Assembly (NCBI RefSeq): GCF_003116815.1
Contig: NZ_QDKQ01000057.1
Coordinates: forward strand, 62,001 to 126,000
Direction: 5' to 3'
DNA: 64,000 nt
DNA from: Caulobacter endophyticus
GTDB taxonomy: Bacteria; Pseudomonadota; Alphaproteobacteria; Caulobacterales; Caulobacteraceae
Shown here: positions 9,629-17,691 of the stretch, piece after piece
How positions within the stretch are numbered: position 1 is the first letter of the stretch
How the letters are laid out: every line of letters starts with the position of its first letter
Program-made: the position numbers and the translations under genes
Notes under the pieces: model-generated
The model's database searches: none
Told to the model about the DNA's origin: nothing
Seen by the model: only the letters and a program-made list of their open reading frames with translations

Positions 9629-10333
9629 TTAAGCCGCGAACCGTCCCAGGTCCTGCTTGCTCTCCACCAGGTCCAGAACGTCGCCCATGCGGAAGCCGGG
9701 ATCGACCGGGTGCAGGGCGTCGTAGATCGAGCGGGCGAAGGCCAGGTCCGCCGGGGTCTTCACGCGCCAGTCCAGGGCGCTCCAGTCGCGCACGGCCCGC
9801 AGGTGGGCGTGGCGGAAGCGGTTGGGCTGGTTGCGGATGGCGGCGGTGGGCGAGATGCGGGCCAGCGGGTCGCGCTCCTCGGCGGCGGCGGTGCGCAGGG
9901 CCTGGGCCGAGATGACCTCGACCTCCAGGCCGGCCGGATAGGTGCGATAGACGCGGTTGGAGGCGTAGTCGGCGCCGGTGCTCAGCGCCAGCTTGACGGT
10001 CTGGTCGATCAGGCCCGGGTCGACGAACGGCGCGTCGCCCTTCAGGCGGACGATGTGGCTGACCGGACCTGCGGCCTCGGCGCAGCGGGCGATGCGGTCG
10101 AGAATGTCGGCGCCCGCCCCGCGATGGACGGTGACCCCGCGCGACACCAGGAAGCCGGCCAGGGCGTCGTCGGCCGGCTGGTCGCTGGTGGCGACGATGA
10201 TCTTGGAAAGGGTGGCGGCCTGCCGGATGCGCTCCAGCTGGCGCAGGATCATCGGCTGTCCCTGGAGGGTGGCCATCGCCTTGCCGGGCAGACGGCTGGA
10301 GCCCATGCGGGCCTGCAGGACGGCGAGGATCAT
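9629..10333 (-). CDS. cytidylyltransferase, SpsF/CMP-sugar synthetase-like
   Basis: A 234-residue nucleotidyltransferase of the SpsF/acylneuraminate cytidylyltransferase family that would activate a sugar acid or similar sugar with CTP for surface polysaccharide or flagellin glycosylation. Seen: N-terminal LAVLQARMGSSRLPGKAM (nucleotide-binding loop), IIVATSDQPADD, then RLKGDAPFVDPGLID, where the metal-binding Asp lies. Follows the aldo/keto reductase gene on the same strand with a 70-bp gap. SpsF-like genes often sit with such reductases in surface-sugar clusters. The exact sugar is unknown. Confidence 0.82.
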   Translation of the reverse strand: MILAVLQARMGSSRLPGKAMATLQGQPMILRQLERIRQAATLSKIIVATSDQPADDALAGFLVSRGVTVHRGAGADILDRIARCAEAAGPVSHIVRLKGDAPFVDPGLIDQTVKLALSTGADYASNRVYRTYPAGLEVEVISAQALRTAAAEERDPLARISPTAAIRNQPNRFRHAHLRAVRDWSALDWRVKTPADLAFARSIYDALHPVDPGFRMGDVLDLVESKQDLGRFAA

Positions 10334-10403
10334 GGCGCGGCCTCCCTTCGAGGCGTCTTGTCTGGTTCTATCCTGAACCTTGAGCTTCGAGTCGGGTCCG
10401 CGG

Positions 10404-11279
10404 CTAGGCGACCCAACGTCGCGGGTCGAGCGCCACCGGATCGTCGATGGCCATCTCGTCCCAGTCCAGGTCCGGCGGCGGGCTCGAGGCGGCGGCGACG
10501 ACGGCCGACAGTTCGGCCGCCGAGGTCACGCCAACGATCACGGCCGAGGCTTCCGGACGCGAAAGCGCGAAACCGAGCGCGGCCTGCAGCGGGTCCGAGC
10601 GGCCCTCGGCGATCATGCGGCGCACGCGCGACAGGCGGCCCGAGGCCCCCTTCAGCTGGGCTGGAACGCGGTCGGGCGGCAGGAACAGCAGGCCGTTGAG
10701 GAAGATCGAGCGCAGCTGAACCTCGACGCCCATGCCGGCGATGCGCTGCAGCGAGCCGTCGGCCAGCAGGCGCTGGTCGAGCAGGCTGGCCGGCGCCTGG
10801 ATGATGTCGGGCTTGAAGCGACGGGCCACGCCCACCGGATCATCGGTGGCGTGCGCGGAGATGCCGATGTTGCGGAACAGGCCCTGCTCGCGCAGGCGCA
10901 GCAGGCGGTCCCACATGGCCGGGCCATGGGCGCCGAACAGTTCCGACGGCGATTGGACGACGATGGTGTCGGCGCGCTCCAGGCCCAGGCGGCGCAGCGA
11001 ACCGCGGGCCTCGGCCTCGACGAAGTCGGGGCCGCGGTCGGCGCGGGCGGCGGCCAGGGTCACCCGGCACGAGACGGGACGCGGGATCAGGTCGCCGAGC
11101 ACGGACTCCGAGCGGCCATAGACGCCCGAGACGTCCAGCACCGACAGGCGGGCGCGCGCGGCGATGTTCAGGATGTCACGCGCCTCGACCTCGGGGGAGC
11201 GCGAACGCGGCGACGCGTTCATGCCGTCCAGTCCGAACTGGGCGGCGGCAAGACCGAGCTTGGAGACGGTGAGCGACAT
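10404..11279 (-). CDS. aldo/keto reductase
   Basis: A 291-residue (beta/alpha)8 oxidoreductase, NADPH-dependent by family. Seen: KLGLAAAQFGLDG at the N terminus, then VLDVSGVYGRSE with the conserved Asp and catalytic Tyr, and later IIVG-type VIVGVTSAAEL in the cofactor-binding region. The usual catalytic Lys and His positions are not clearly identifiable, so activity is less sure than fold. The ATG 11279 was chosen because it starts the conserved domain; an upstream in-frame extension would overlap the divergent gene. Likely co-transcribed with the SpsF-like gene, suggesting a sugar or surface-glycan substrate. Confidence 0.8.
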   Translation of the reverse strand: MSLTVSKLGLAAAQFGLDGMNASPRSRSPEVEARDILNIAARARLSVLDVSGVYGRSESVLGDLIPRPVSCRVTLAAARADRGPDFVEAEARGSLRRLGLERADTIVVQSPSELFGAHGPAMWDRLLRLREQGLFRNIGISAHATDDPVGVARRFKPDIIQAPASLLDQRLLADGSLQRIAGMGVEVQLRSIFLNGLLFLPPDRVPAQLKGASGRLSRVRRMIAEGRSDPLQAALGFALSRPEASAVIVGVTSAAELSAVVAAASSPPPDLDWDEMAIDDPVALDPRRWVA

Positions 11280-11379
11280 GAACTTCCGCGTCGGATGAAG
11301 CACCAATGTCGGGGAGCGTACGCGCCAAGGTTTGAAGAAGGCGTTTCTGGAACCTTGCCGAGGCGTTAAGATCGGCCCG

Positions 11380-12375
11380 ATGGACCTTACCGATCCCGCC
11401 GCCCCTTCCGGCCCCGAATGGCCGATGCACGGCCTGGCCGACGACATGCGGCCAGCGCTCGAAGAAGCCCTCGCGCAAGGCCCCGCGGCGCTGGCGACCA
11501 TCATCGCCCTGGAGGGCGGCGGCCCGCGCCCGGTCGGCACGCAGATGGTGTTCGCACAAGGCTTCGTGGCCGGTTTCCTGTCGGGCGGCTGTATCGAGGG
11601 CGACGTCGAACTGCATGCCCGGGAAGTGCTCGAAACAGGGGTCCCCAGGCGCCTCGTCTATGGCGAGGGCAGCCCCTGGCCGGACATCCGCCTGCTGTGC
11701 GGCGCCCGCATCGAGATCCTGGTCGAACGCCTTAACGCCGACGATGGCGCGTTGCGCGACCTTTTGACTCACGCCGGAAAAAGACGCCCGGCCCTGTGGT
11801 TCACCGACGGGACCCGGCGGGTCTGCGCCCCGGTCGGCGCGACGCCCGTCCCATGGCCCGGCGTCTTCGTGCGCCGCTTCGATCCGGTCCCGCGACTGGT
11901 GGTGATGGGCGGCGATCCGACCGCCCTGGCGCTGGCCAGCCTGGGCGTCCAGGCCGGGTTCGAGACCACCCTGGTGCGCCCCAAGGGTCCGATGGCCGCC
12001 CCGCCCCTGGCCGGCGTGCGCTACAGCCGCGAGGCCCCGGCCTCCGCCCTGGCCGCAGCCGGCCTCGACGCCTGGACGGCGGTGGCGGTGTGCAGCCACG
12101 ACATGGCGCTGGACCACGAGGCCCTGCTGGCCGCCCTGCCCTCGCCGGCGCCTTACGTCGGCCTGCTGGGAGCGCGGCGGCGGCTGTCCGAACGGCTCGC
12201 GGCGCTGAAGGCCGACGGCCTGACGGAAAGAGACCTCGCCAAGCTTCGCGCGCCCATCGGCCTGGATCTCGGCGGCAAGGCCCCGTTCGAGGTGGCCGTG
12301 GCCGTGATCGGCGAGATCATCGCCACGCGGAACGGGCAGCCGGCTCTGGAGCGGCGGGCCGAAGCGGTGGGCTGA
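11380..12375 (+). CDS. xdhC: XdhC family protein (molybdenum-cofactor insertion)
   Basis: A 331-residue XdhC/CoxI-family protein, which in studied systems binds molybdopterin cofactor, helps sulfurate it and inserts it into xanthine-dehydrogenase-type enzymes. Seen: N-terminal XdhC_CoxI domain (about 20-100) with ATIIALEGGGPRPVGTQM and FLSGGCIEGDVE, and a C-terminal Rossmann-like XdhC_C domain from about 170 (RLVVMGGDPTALALASLG). The start at 11380 is preferred over upstream codons in the same frame. It lies 6 kb from a molybdohydroxylase pair and beside the moa genes, consistent with a shared cofactor job. Confidence 0.88.
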   Translation: MDLTDPAAPSGPEWPMHGLADDMRPALEEALAQGPAALATIIALEGGGPRPVGTQMVFAQGFVAGFLSGGCIEGDVELHAREVLETGVPRRLVYGEGSPWPDIRLLCGARIEILVERLNADDGALRDLLTHAGKRRPALWFTDGTRRVCAPVGATPVPWPGVFVRRFDPVPRLVVMGGDPTALALASLGVQAGFETTLVRPKGPMAAPPLAGVRYSREAPASALAAAGLDAWTAVAVCSHDMALDHEALLAALPSPAPYVGLLGARRRLSERLAALKADGLTERDLAKLRAPIGLDLGGKAPFEVAVAVIGEIIATRNGQPALERRAEAVG

Positions 12376-12388
12376 GCCCCGGCCAAGC

Positions 12389-12895
12389 CTACGGATAGGT
12401 GATCGTCAGATCCTGCGACGACACGAGGGTCCCGCTGATCTCGCAGCCGTAGGGCGCGGGCGCCGGACCGACCGCCTGGGTCGGAATGGTCAGGATGTTG
12501 GCGGCGTCGTTCCACTGCACCTCGATCGTCTCGCGACAGTCCCCCAGGAACGTGTGCAGGAATAAGTTCGAGATCGTCATGTCGGTGACCGTCGTCCCGC
12601 CAGACGGCGGCAGGGTGTTGAACGACCAGGCCGGGCTGAACCACGGCGTGATGACGCCGCAAGGCGCACCGGGCGGCCCCATCGATCCCGACGAGACGGT
12701 CATGGTGGTTCCGCCGCTGCTGATCGTGGCGTTGAGGGTCAGGGTGCAGGTGTAGACCGGCGAGCCCGCGATCTTGAACAGGATCGGACCGCTCAGCACG
12801 ATCGGCGTCCCGGCGGAGGTGAAGCCGGCCTGCGCCGCCGGCGCCACGCCGAGCGCCAAGGCCGCAACCATCACGGCGCCTGCGATCCTGACCAT
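12389..12895 (-). CDS. secreted hypothetical protein, 168 residues
   Basis: A 168-residue exported protein. Residues 1-23 from the chosen ATG (MVRIAGAVMVAALALGVAPAAQA) are a clean Sec signal, cut near AQA/G. The mature part is Gly/Ser/Thr-rich with four or so Cys residues (CTLTLNA, APCGV, GDCRE, YGCEI), suggesting disulfides and beta-structure. Function not recognised. A start 11 codons further upstream (12928) exists but would place charged residues ahead of the signal. No obvious partner: it is flanked by xdhC (convergent) and moaC. Confidence 0.72.
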   Translation of the reverse strand: MVRIAGAVMVAALALGVAPAAQAGFTSAGTPIVLSGPILFKIAGSPVYTCTLTLNATISSGGTTMTVSSGSMGPPGAPCGVITPWFSPAWSFNTLPPSGGTTVTDMTISNLFLHTFLGDCRETIEVQWNDAANILTIPTQAVGPAPAPYGCEISGTLVSSQDLTITYP

Positions 12896-12995
12896 GAGAC
12901 GTCTCCCTGCGTAGTTGTCCATGCACAACCCTGGGAGGCAATTTCCATTATTGTAAGTAGAGAGTCCAGAGCAATCTGCACGGGGTCGGCAGGCT

Positions 12996-13463
12996 TCAGC
13001 CCTTCCAGTCGCCCGACTTGCCGCCGGTCTTCTCCAAGAGCCGCACGGTCTCGATGACCATGCCTTTCTCGGCGGCCTTCAGCATGTCGTAGATGGTCAG
13101 GCAGGCTACCGAGACCGCCGTCAGGGCCTCCATCTCCACGCCCGTCGGGCCGGTGGTCCTGACTCGCGCGGTCACCGCCAGCCCGCCCTGCGCCGGCTCG
13201 ACCTCGACCACCACCTTCGACAGGGCCAGCGGGTGGCACAGCGGGATCAGGTCGGAGGTTTTCTTGGCCGCCATCACCCCGGCCAGCTCGGCCACGGCGC
13301 GCACGTCGCCCTTGCGGCCGGTTCCCGAGACGGCCAGAGCCAGGGTCTCAGGGCTCATCCGCACGAAGCCCGTCGCCACCGCCTCGCGGGCCGTGGCGGG
13401 CTTGTCGGAGACGTCGACCATGCGGGCGCGGCCCTGGTCGTCGATGTGGGTCAGCCTGCTCAA
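12996..13463 (-). CDS. moaC: cyclic pyranopterin monophosphate synthase accessory protein MoaC
   Basis: A 155-residue enzyme acting with MoaA in the first step of molybdopterin synthesis, converting the GTP-derived intermediate to cyclic pyranopterin monophosphate. Seen: [18 protein letters not shown], the motif [13 protein letters not shown] with the active-site region, and [20 protein letters not shown]. It begins with TTG (13463), consistent with the family's N terminus. It is the last gene of a leftward moaA-moaD-moaE-moaB-moaC run with 7 bp between moaB and moaC. Confidence 0.95.
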   Translation of the reverse strand: MSRLTHIDDQGRARMVDVSDKPATAREAVATGFVRMSPETLALAVSGTGRKGDVRAVAELAGVMAAKKTSDLIPLCHPLALSKVVVEVEPAQGGLAVTARVRTTGPTGVEMEALTAVSVACLTIYDMLKAAEKGMVIETVRLLEKTGGKSGDWKG

Positions 13464-13470
13464 AGTCGCT

Positions 13471-14022
13471 CTATTTCTCTAGAAGCCGGGGCATCAGCTC
13501 GACCATGTTGCAAGGCTTGTGGCGGCTGTCGAGCTGGGCGGCGATCACCTTGTCCCAGCCGTCCTTCACCGCGCCGTTCGAGCCCGGCAGGCAGAACACG
13601 AACACCCCGTCGATGATCCCGGCCGTGGCTCGCGACTGCAGGGTCGAGAGCCCAACCGTGGCGTAGGAGACGAGGTGGAACACGACGGCGAAACCGTCGA
13701 TCACCTTGTCGAACAGCGGCTGCAGCGCCTCGACGGTGACGTCGCGCCCCGTGAGGCCGGTGCCGCCGGTGGTGACCACCGCATCCACTTCACCGCCGTC
13801 GATCCAGCCGCGCACGGTGGAGCGGATCTTCTCGATATCATCGCGCACCACCGCCCGTCCGGCGAAGTCGTGGCCGGCGGCCTTGACGCGCTCGATCAGG
13901 ATCTGGCCCGAGGTGTCGGTGGCCTCGTCGCGGGTGTCGGAGACGGTCAGGATCGCCACCCGCACCGGCTTGAACGGCAGCTCCGGCTTGATCCCGCCGC
14001 CCTGGGTGAGGCCTGCCGACAT
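13471..14022 (-). CDS. moaB: molybdenum cofactor biosynthesis protein MoaB
   Basis: A 183-residue MoaB/MogA-family protein thought to adenylate molybdopterin before metal insertion. Seen: [20 protein letters not shown], then [19 protein letters not shown] and a downstream [16 protein letters not shown] characteristic of the family. A strong SD (AGGAGA, 6-7 nt) precedes ATG 14022. Sits inside the moa run between moaE and moaC. No separate moeA is in the window. Confidence 0.93.
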   Translation of the reverse strand: MSAGLTQGGGIKPELPFKPVRVAILTVSDTRDEATDTSGQILIERVKAAGHDFAGRAVVRDDIEKIRSTVRGWIDGGEVDAVVTTGGTGLTGRDVTVEALQPLFDKVIDGFAVVFHLVSYATVGLSTLQSRATAGIIDGVFVFCLPGSNGAVKDGWDKVIAAQLDSRHKPCNMVELMPRLLEK

Positions 14023-14031
14023 CCGCTTCTC

Positions 14032-14475
14032 CTAAACGTCCCAACGCTGAGCGTCGGTCCTATCCTGAGCCGTCGGCTCGATCCAGCGGGCTCCGGCAGG
14101 ACCATGCTCCTTCTTCCAGAACGGCGCCCGGCTCTTGAGCCAGTCCATCAGGAAGTCGCACGCCTCGAAGGCGGCCCGGCGATGCTTGGCCGCCGTCGTC
14201 ACGAACACCACCGCCTCGCCCGGCGCGATCTTCCCCACCCGGTGGACGATCCGCCAGTCCTGCAGGCCGAACCGCCCCGCCGCCTCGACCGCGAAGGCCT
14301 CGATCGCGCTTTCGGTGAAGCCTGGATAGGCCTCCAGCTCCAGGATGCTGGCGCTCCCGCCCTCGGCGCGGGCCAGCCCGACGAAGCTGGCCACCGCCCC
14401 GGTCTCGTCGCGGCCGGCGCAGAAGGCGGTCAGCAGCGCGCCAGGGTCGAACGGCGCCTGGGCAAGCGTGATCAT
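14032..14475 (-). CDS. moaE: molybdopterin synthase catalytic subunit MoaE
   Basis: A 147-residue large subunit of molybdopterin synthase; with thiocarboxylated MoaD it adds the dithiolene sulfurs to cyclic pyranopterin monophosphate. Seen: ASFVGLARAEGG near 30, IVHRVGKIAPGEAVVFV and TTAAKHRRAAFEACDFLMDWLKS with the conserved Lys/Arg. Its ATG overlaps the moaD stop by 4 bp (ATGA), so the subunits are translationally coupled. Confidence 0.95.
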   Translation of the reverse strand: MITLAQAPFDPGALLTAFCAGRDETGAVASFVGLARAEGGSASILELEAYPGFTESAIEAFAVEAAGRFGLQDWRIVHRVGKIAPGEAVVFVTTAAKHRRAAFEACDFLMDWLKSRAPFWKKEHGPAGARWIEPTAQDRTDAQRWDV

Positions 14476-14711
14476 CCGCCGCTCATCGGCGGCAGGAAGG
14501 CGACCTCGGTGGCCGCGGCCAGCACGGCTTCGCCACGCACCAGCGCCTTGTCCACGGCCACCTGAACGCCGGGGCCTTCCAGGGCCCGCGCGAGGGCCGC
14601 ATCGTCATGGGCGATCGACGCGCGCAGGGCGGCCAGGCTGGCCGCCTCGACCTCGCGCTCGCGCCAGCCGGCCTGGTCGGCCAGGCGTCCGAACAGCAGC
14701 ACGCGCGCCAT
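14472..14711 (-). CDS. moaD: molybdopterin synthase sulfur carrier subunit MoaD
   Basis: A 79-residue ubiquitin-fold sulfur carrier. Seen: start VLLFGRLADQAGW, then a C-terminal TEVAFLPPMSGG ending in the Gly-Gly that receives the thiocarboxylate. Sits 3 bp after moaA and overlaps moaE by 4 bp. Length is normal for the family. Confidence 0.93.
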   Translation of the reverse strand: MARVLLFGRLADQAGWREREVEAASLAALRASIAHDDAALARALEGPGVQVAVDKALVRGEAVLAAATEVAFLPPMSGG

Positions 14712-14714
14712 CGC

Positions 14715-15725
14715 CTAGCCTCCGGTCGTCGACATGTGGCGGGCCACCGCCGGACGCGGGGCGTCGACCTGGAAGTCGTGGCCCTTGGGCTTGGCGCCGA
14801 TCGCCGCGTGAATCGCCGCCACCAGCTCGCCGTCGGTCGCCCCGCCGCGCAGCACGGCCCGCAGGTCGCTGGCGTCGTCGCGGCCAAGGCAGGTGTGCAG
14901 GGTGCCGGTGCAGGTCAGCCGCACGCGATTGCAGGCCTCGCAGAAATTGTGGCTCAGCGGGGTGATGAAGCCCAGCCGCCCGCCGGTCTCCTCGACCTTG
15001 GAATAGCGGGCCGGACCGCCCGTGGCGTAGGCCAGGTCCGTCAGCGTCCAGTAGGAGGAAAGCTCGCGCCGCACCTCGCGCAGCGACAGGAACTGGTCGG
15101 TGCGATCCTCGTCGATCTCGCCCAGCGGCATGGTCTCGATCAGGGTCATGTCGCAGCCGCGCGCATGGGCCCACTGGATCAGATGCGGCAGCTCGGCGGC
15201 GTTGTCGCGCTTCAGCGCCACGGCGTTGATCTTGACCTGGATGCCGGCGGCCAGGGCCGCGTCGATGCCGCCGACCACCTTGGCCACGTCGCCGCCGCGC
15301 GTCAGCCGCCGGAAGAGATCGGGCTTCAGCGTATCGAGCGAGACGTTGATCCGCTTCACGCCCAGGGCCGCCAGCCGGCCGGCGTGCTGGGCCAGCTGGG
15401 TGCCGTTGGTCGTTAGGGTCAGCTCGTCCAGCGCGCCGCTCTTTAGGTGGCGCGACAGGGCCTCGACCAGCTCCATGATCCCCTTGCGCACCAGCGGCTC
15501 GCCGCCGGTCAGGCGCAGCTTGCGCACGCCCAGCCCCACGAAGGTCGAGGCCAGGCGGTCCAGCTCCTCCAGCGTCAGCACCTGCGCCTTCGGCAGGAAG
15601 GTCATGTGCTCGGCCATGCAGTAGACGCAGCGCAGGTCGCAGCGGTCGGTCACCGAAACGCGCAGATAGCTTACGGCCCGGCCAAAGCCGTCGACCAGTC
15701 GGGGGCTGTCGTCAGGGGACGTCAT
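14715..15725 (-). CDS. moaA: GTP 3',8-cyclase MoaA
   Basis: A 336-residue radical-SAM enzyme starting molybdopterin synthesis from GTP. Seen: the N-terminal cluster motif [12 protein letters not shown] (CxxxCxxC), the SAM/GGEP element TGGEPLV, and a second C-terminal 4Fe-4S motif ([19 protein letters not shown]). The protein ends in a double Gly (STTGG), which the family needs. The ATG 15725 begins 30 residues before the radical-SAM motif; longer in-frame starts look spurious. Heads the leftward moa run and is divergent from mocA with a 46-bp gap. Confidence 0.95.
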   Translation of the reverse strand: MTSPDDSPRLVDGFGRAVSYLRVSVTDRCDLRCVYCMAEHMTFLPKAQVLTLEELDRLASTFVGLGVRKLRLTGGEPLVRKGIMELVEALSRHLKSGALDELTLTTNGTQLAQHAGRLAALGVKRINVSLDTLKPDLFRRLTRGGDVAKVVGGIDAALAAGIQVKINAVALKRDNAAELPHLIQWAHARGCDMTLIETMPLGEIDEDRTDQFLSLREVRRELSSYWTLTDLAYATGGPARYSKVEETGGRLGFITPLSHNFCEACNRVRLTCTGTLHTCLGRDDASDLRAVLRGGATDGELVAAIHAAIGAKPKGHDFQVDAPRPAVARHMSTTGG

Positions 15726-15771
15726 ATCGGCGATAGAATAGGCGTCTCGGAGGCTGGCGGAAAGGGATCGC

Positions 15772-16344
15772 ATGCGGCTGGAGGCCATTGTCCTGGCGGC
15801 TGGCGCGGGAACGCGCTTCGGCGGCGGCAAGCTGCTCGCCCGCTATCGCGGCCGGCCGCTGCTGGATCACGCCCTGGACGCGGCCCTGGCGGCCCCGGTG
15901 CACCGGGTGAGCGTCGTGCATCGCCCCGGCGACGCCGAGGTCGCCGCCCTGGTCGCCGCCCGACCTGGCCCCCGTCTGCGCGCCTTGGCCGCGCCCGACG
16001 CCGCCGAGGGCCTGGCCGCCTCGTTGCGGGCGGGAATCGCGACGCTCGATCCGGCGACCGATGGGGTGTTCGTCTTTCTCGGCGACATGCCCGGCGTGCC
16101 GCACGATCTGGCCGGCGACCTGGCGGCGGCGCTGTCGGGCGAGGTCGAGATCGTCGCCCCGGTCCATGCCGGCCGGCGCGGCCATCCGGTGCTGTTCGCG
16201 CGCGCCTGCTTCCCGGCCCTTGAGGCCCTGACCGGCGATCGCGGCGCACAGGGGCTGATGGCGGCGCGCGCCGTGGCCCTGGTCGAGACCGACGCCCCCG
16301 GCGTGCTGTTCGACGTCGACCGCCGCGAGGACCTGGAACGCTAG
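15772..16344 (+). CDS. mocA: molybdenum cofactor cytidylyltransferase (MocA-like)
   Basis: A 190-residue nucleotidyltransferase of the MobA-like NTP_transf_3 family. Seen: nucleotide loop [21 protein letters not shown] and the metal motif FLGDMPGVP near residues 101-109. MocA rather than MobA is favoured: it lies in a region with XdhC and a xanthine-dehydrogenase-family hydroxylase, enzymes that use the cytosine-dinucleotide form of the cofactor. Divergent from moaA. The stop overlaps the convergent membrane-protein gene by 4 bp. Confidence 0.85.
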   Translation: MRLEAIVLAAGAGTRFGGGKLLARYRGRPLLDHALDAALAAPVHRVSVVHRPGDAEVAALVAARPGPRLRALAAPDAAEGLAASLRAGIATLDPATDGVFVFLGDMPGVPHDLAGDLAAALSGEVEIVAPVHAGRRGHPVLFARACFPALEALTGDRGAQGLMAARAVALVETDAPGVLFDVDRREDLER

Positions 16345-16763
16345 ACGCCTTGGTTCCGGACTCGCCGCTGCTCGCGCCAGTGGCGCCAGACGGCGACGGC
16401 CAGCACGACCAGTATGCCGTAGCTCCAGACCGCCAGGCTCACCCTGTAGGTGTTGATGGTCACGCGATGATCGATGACCGTGGCCAGGTGCGAGGCCACG
16501 CCCAGCATCTGGAACGCCGCGATGACGACGGTCCACAGCCGGCGCGACGACAGCGAGACCCAGACGAACAGCGCCGCCACCACCCCATCGACCAGCATCA
16601 GGCCCGCATCGGCGAAGCGCGTGCTGTGCCTGACGACGATCAGCGAGATGATCCAGCCGCCCAGCGTGATCATGCCCACGCGCTGGGCGGGCTTGTCGCC
16701 GAAGCGTATGGCCAGGGTGCAGACGGCGATCGCCACGCCGAAGGAAATCAAGGCTTGTATCAA
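16341..16763 (-). CDS. small membrane protein, about 140 residues
   Basis: A protein of about 140 residues with four probable membrane helices (around 1-17, 29-46, 53-70, 100-118 from the TTG start) and a basic C terminus. Family not recognised. The start is uncertain: the frame opens at ATG 16817, but that codon lies inside a strong hairpin. TTG 16763 begins the first hydrophobic helix. Convergent with mocA (4-bp overlap). Confidence 0.6.
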   Translation of the reverse strand: MIQALISFGVAIAVCTLAIRFGDKPAQRVGMITLGGWIISLIVVRHSTRFADAGLMLVDGVVAALFVWVSLSSRRLWTVVIAAFQMLGVASHLATVIDHRVTINTYRVSLAVWSYGILVVLAVAVWRHWREQRRVRNQGV

Positions 16764-16804
16764 AGGAGGGGCCCCCGACTCGCGGGGGCAACATGACGCA
16801 AGTC

Positions 16805-16832
16805 GGGCCCGGATCAAGCGCGATCCGGGCCC
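16805..16832 (-). terminator. perfect 11-bp hairpin
   Basis: GGGCCCGGATC (16805-16815) pairs exactly with GATCCGGGCCC (16822-16832) around a 6-nt loop. It lies 25 bp past the stop of the 71-residue gene and before the membrane-protein gene, so it most likely ends the small-gene transcript. There is no long U-tract. Confidence 0.5.
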
Positions 16833-16857
16833 TTGCTCACTTCGGGAGCGACGCGCC

Positions 16858-17073
16858 TCAGTGGTGCGTCAGCCGCCCCTCGCCGAGGATGCGCCGCACC
16901 TCGTCGATCACGACCAGGGCGCCTTCGGCGTCGTTGGCCTCTTCCATCGCGATCAGCCGGTGCATCAGCGCGGTCAGCACCCGTTTCTGGACCGGGCAGA
17001 GGTCGCGCACACAGCGGCCGAACTCTGCGGCTTCATCGATCGCCGGCTTGAGCGCGGCGAGAACGGCGGTCAT
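16858..17073 (-). CDS. small hypothetical protein, 71 residues
   Basis: A 71-residue soluble protein, mostly helical, with two Cys residues in EFGRCVRDLCPVQKRVL. No known domain recognised. Good SD (GGAG, 7 nt before ATG 17073) and strong third-position GC support translation. It is the last gene of a leftward run of very small genes starting with an HTH gene at 18283, and is 37 bp from the preceding gene. Confidence 0.7.
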   Translation of the reverse strand: MTAVLAALKPAIDEAAEFGRCVRDLCPVQKRVLTALMHRLIAMEEANDAEGALVVIDEVRRILGEGRLTHH

Positions 17074-17110
17074 GGATTGGCTCCAGGATTAAGAGGAGAT
17101 TCGCGCGGCC

Positions 17111-17464
17111 TCAGGCGGCGCGGCCGCCGTCGACGGCGTGCAGGCCCGCGGTGCGCGGCGTGTCGCCACCCTCGATCTTGCCCATGTCGCCGATGGCGAG
17201 GGCGCCGCAGCCGATCTGGGCGCGGACTTCGGCGAGGTCGCCATGCGCCTTCACGATCGTCCGGCGGGCGGAAAGGATATGGGTCAGGGTGTCGCCGAGG
17301 GTCTCGATCGCTTCCTGGCCGATCACGGCCGACAGTTGCGCGTCGAGCCGCAGAGAGGGCAGCAGGCCCACCAGCTCGGCGGTTTCACGCAGGGCCGCAT
17401 CGATGGCGGCTTCGGCGCGCTTCAGTTTCTCGGCCCCAGCACGGGCCGCGTCGCTGCGTTTCAT
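17111..17464 (-). CDS. small helical hypothetical protein, 117 residues
   Basis: A 117-residue soluble protein dominated by long amphipathic helices over residues 1-85 (KRAEAAIDAALRETAELVGL, then ILSARRTIVKAHGDLAEVRAQ) and a flexible Gly-rich C terminus. The heptad-like pattern suggests a coiled-coil or helical-bundle interaction. Function not recognised. ATG 17464 has a GGGAGAG SD. Part of the small-gene run 16858-18283. Confidence 0.72.
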   Translation of the reverse strand: MKRSDAARAGAEKLKRAEAAIDAALRETAELVGLLPSLRLDAQLSAVIGQEAIETLGDTLTHILSARRTIVKAHGDLAEVRAQIGCGALAIGDMGKIEGGDTPRTAGLHAVDGGRAA

Positions 17465-17539
17465 GCAAGACTCTCCCACTCGCGCGGGAGCCCCCCGCAC
17501 GTTCAAGGCGATGAATTGTTCGGAACTTGGTTTTGCCGG

Positions 17540-17691
17540 TCAGTGCGCCGGCGGCGTGCTCCAGCCCTCGCGGAACCGCTGAAGGGCGAAGAGGAATTCA
17601 TGGGCGCCCATGGTCACCACGCTGAGCAGCACGCCGGCCGCCAGGGCAGAAACCAGGATCAGGCCCAGCCATTGGGCGGGAGTCAGGTCAT
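17540..17691 (-). other. possible separate single-helix membrane peptide, about 48 residues
   Basis: The codon-biased end of the previous frame codes for about 48 residues with a single membrane helix. GGGGAGG lies 8 nt before an ATG (17691-17689), an ideal start site, but that ATG reads only Met-Thr-stop. The membrane frame is one base off. It could be reached by a CTG start at 17686, by a -1 shift, or if one C is missing here in the sequence. Confidence 0.4.
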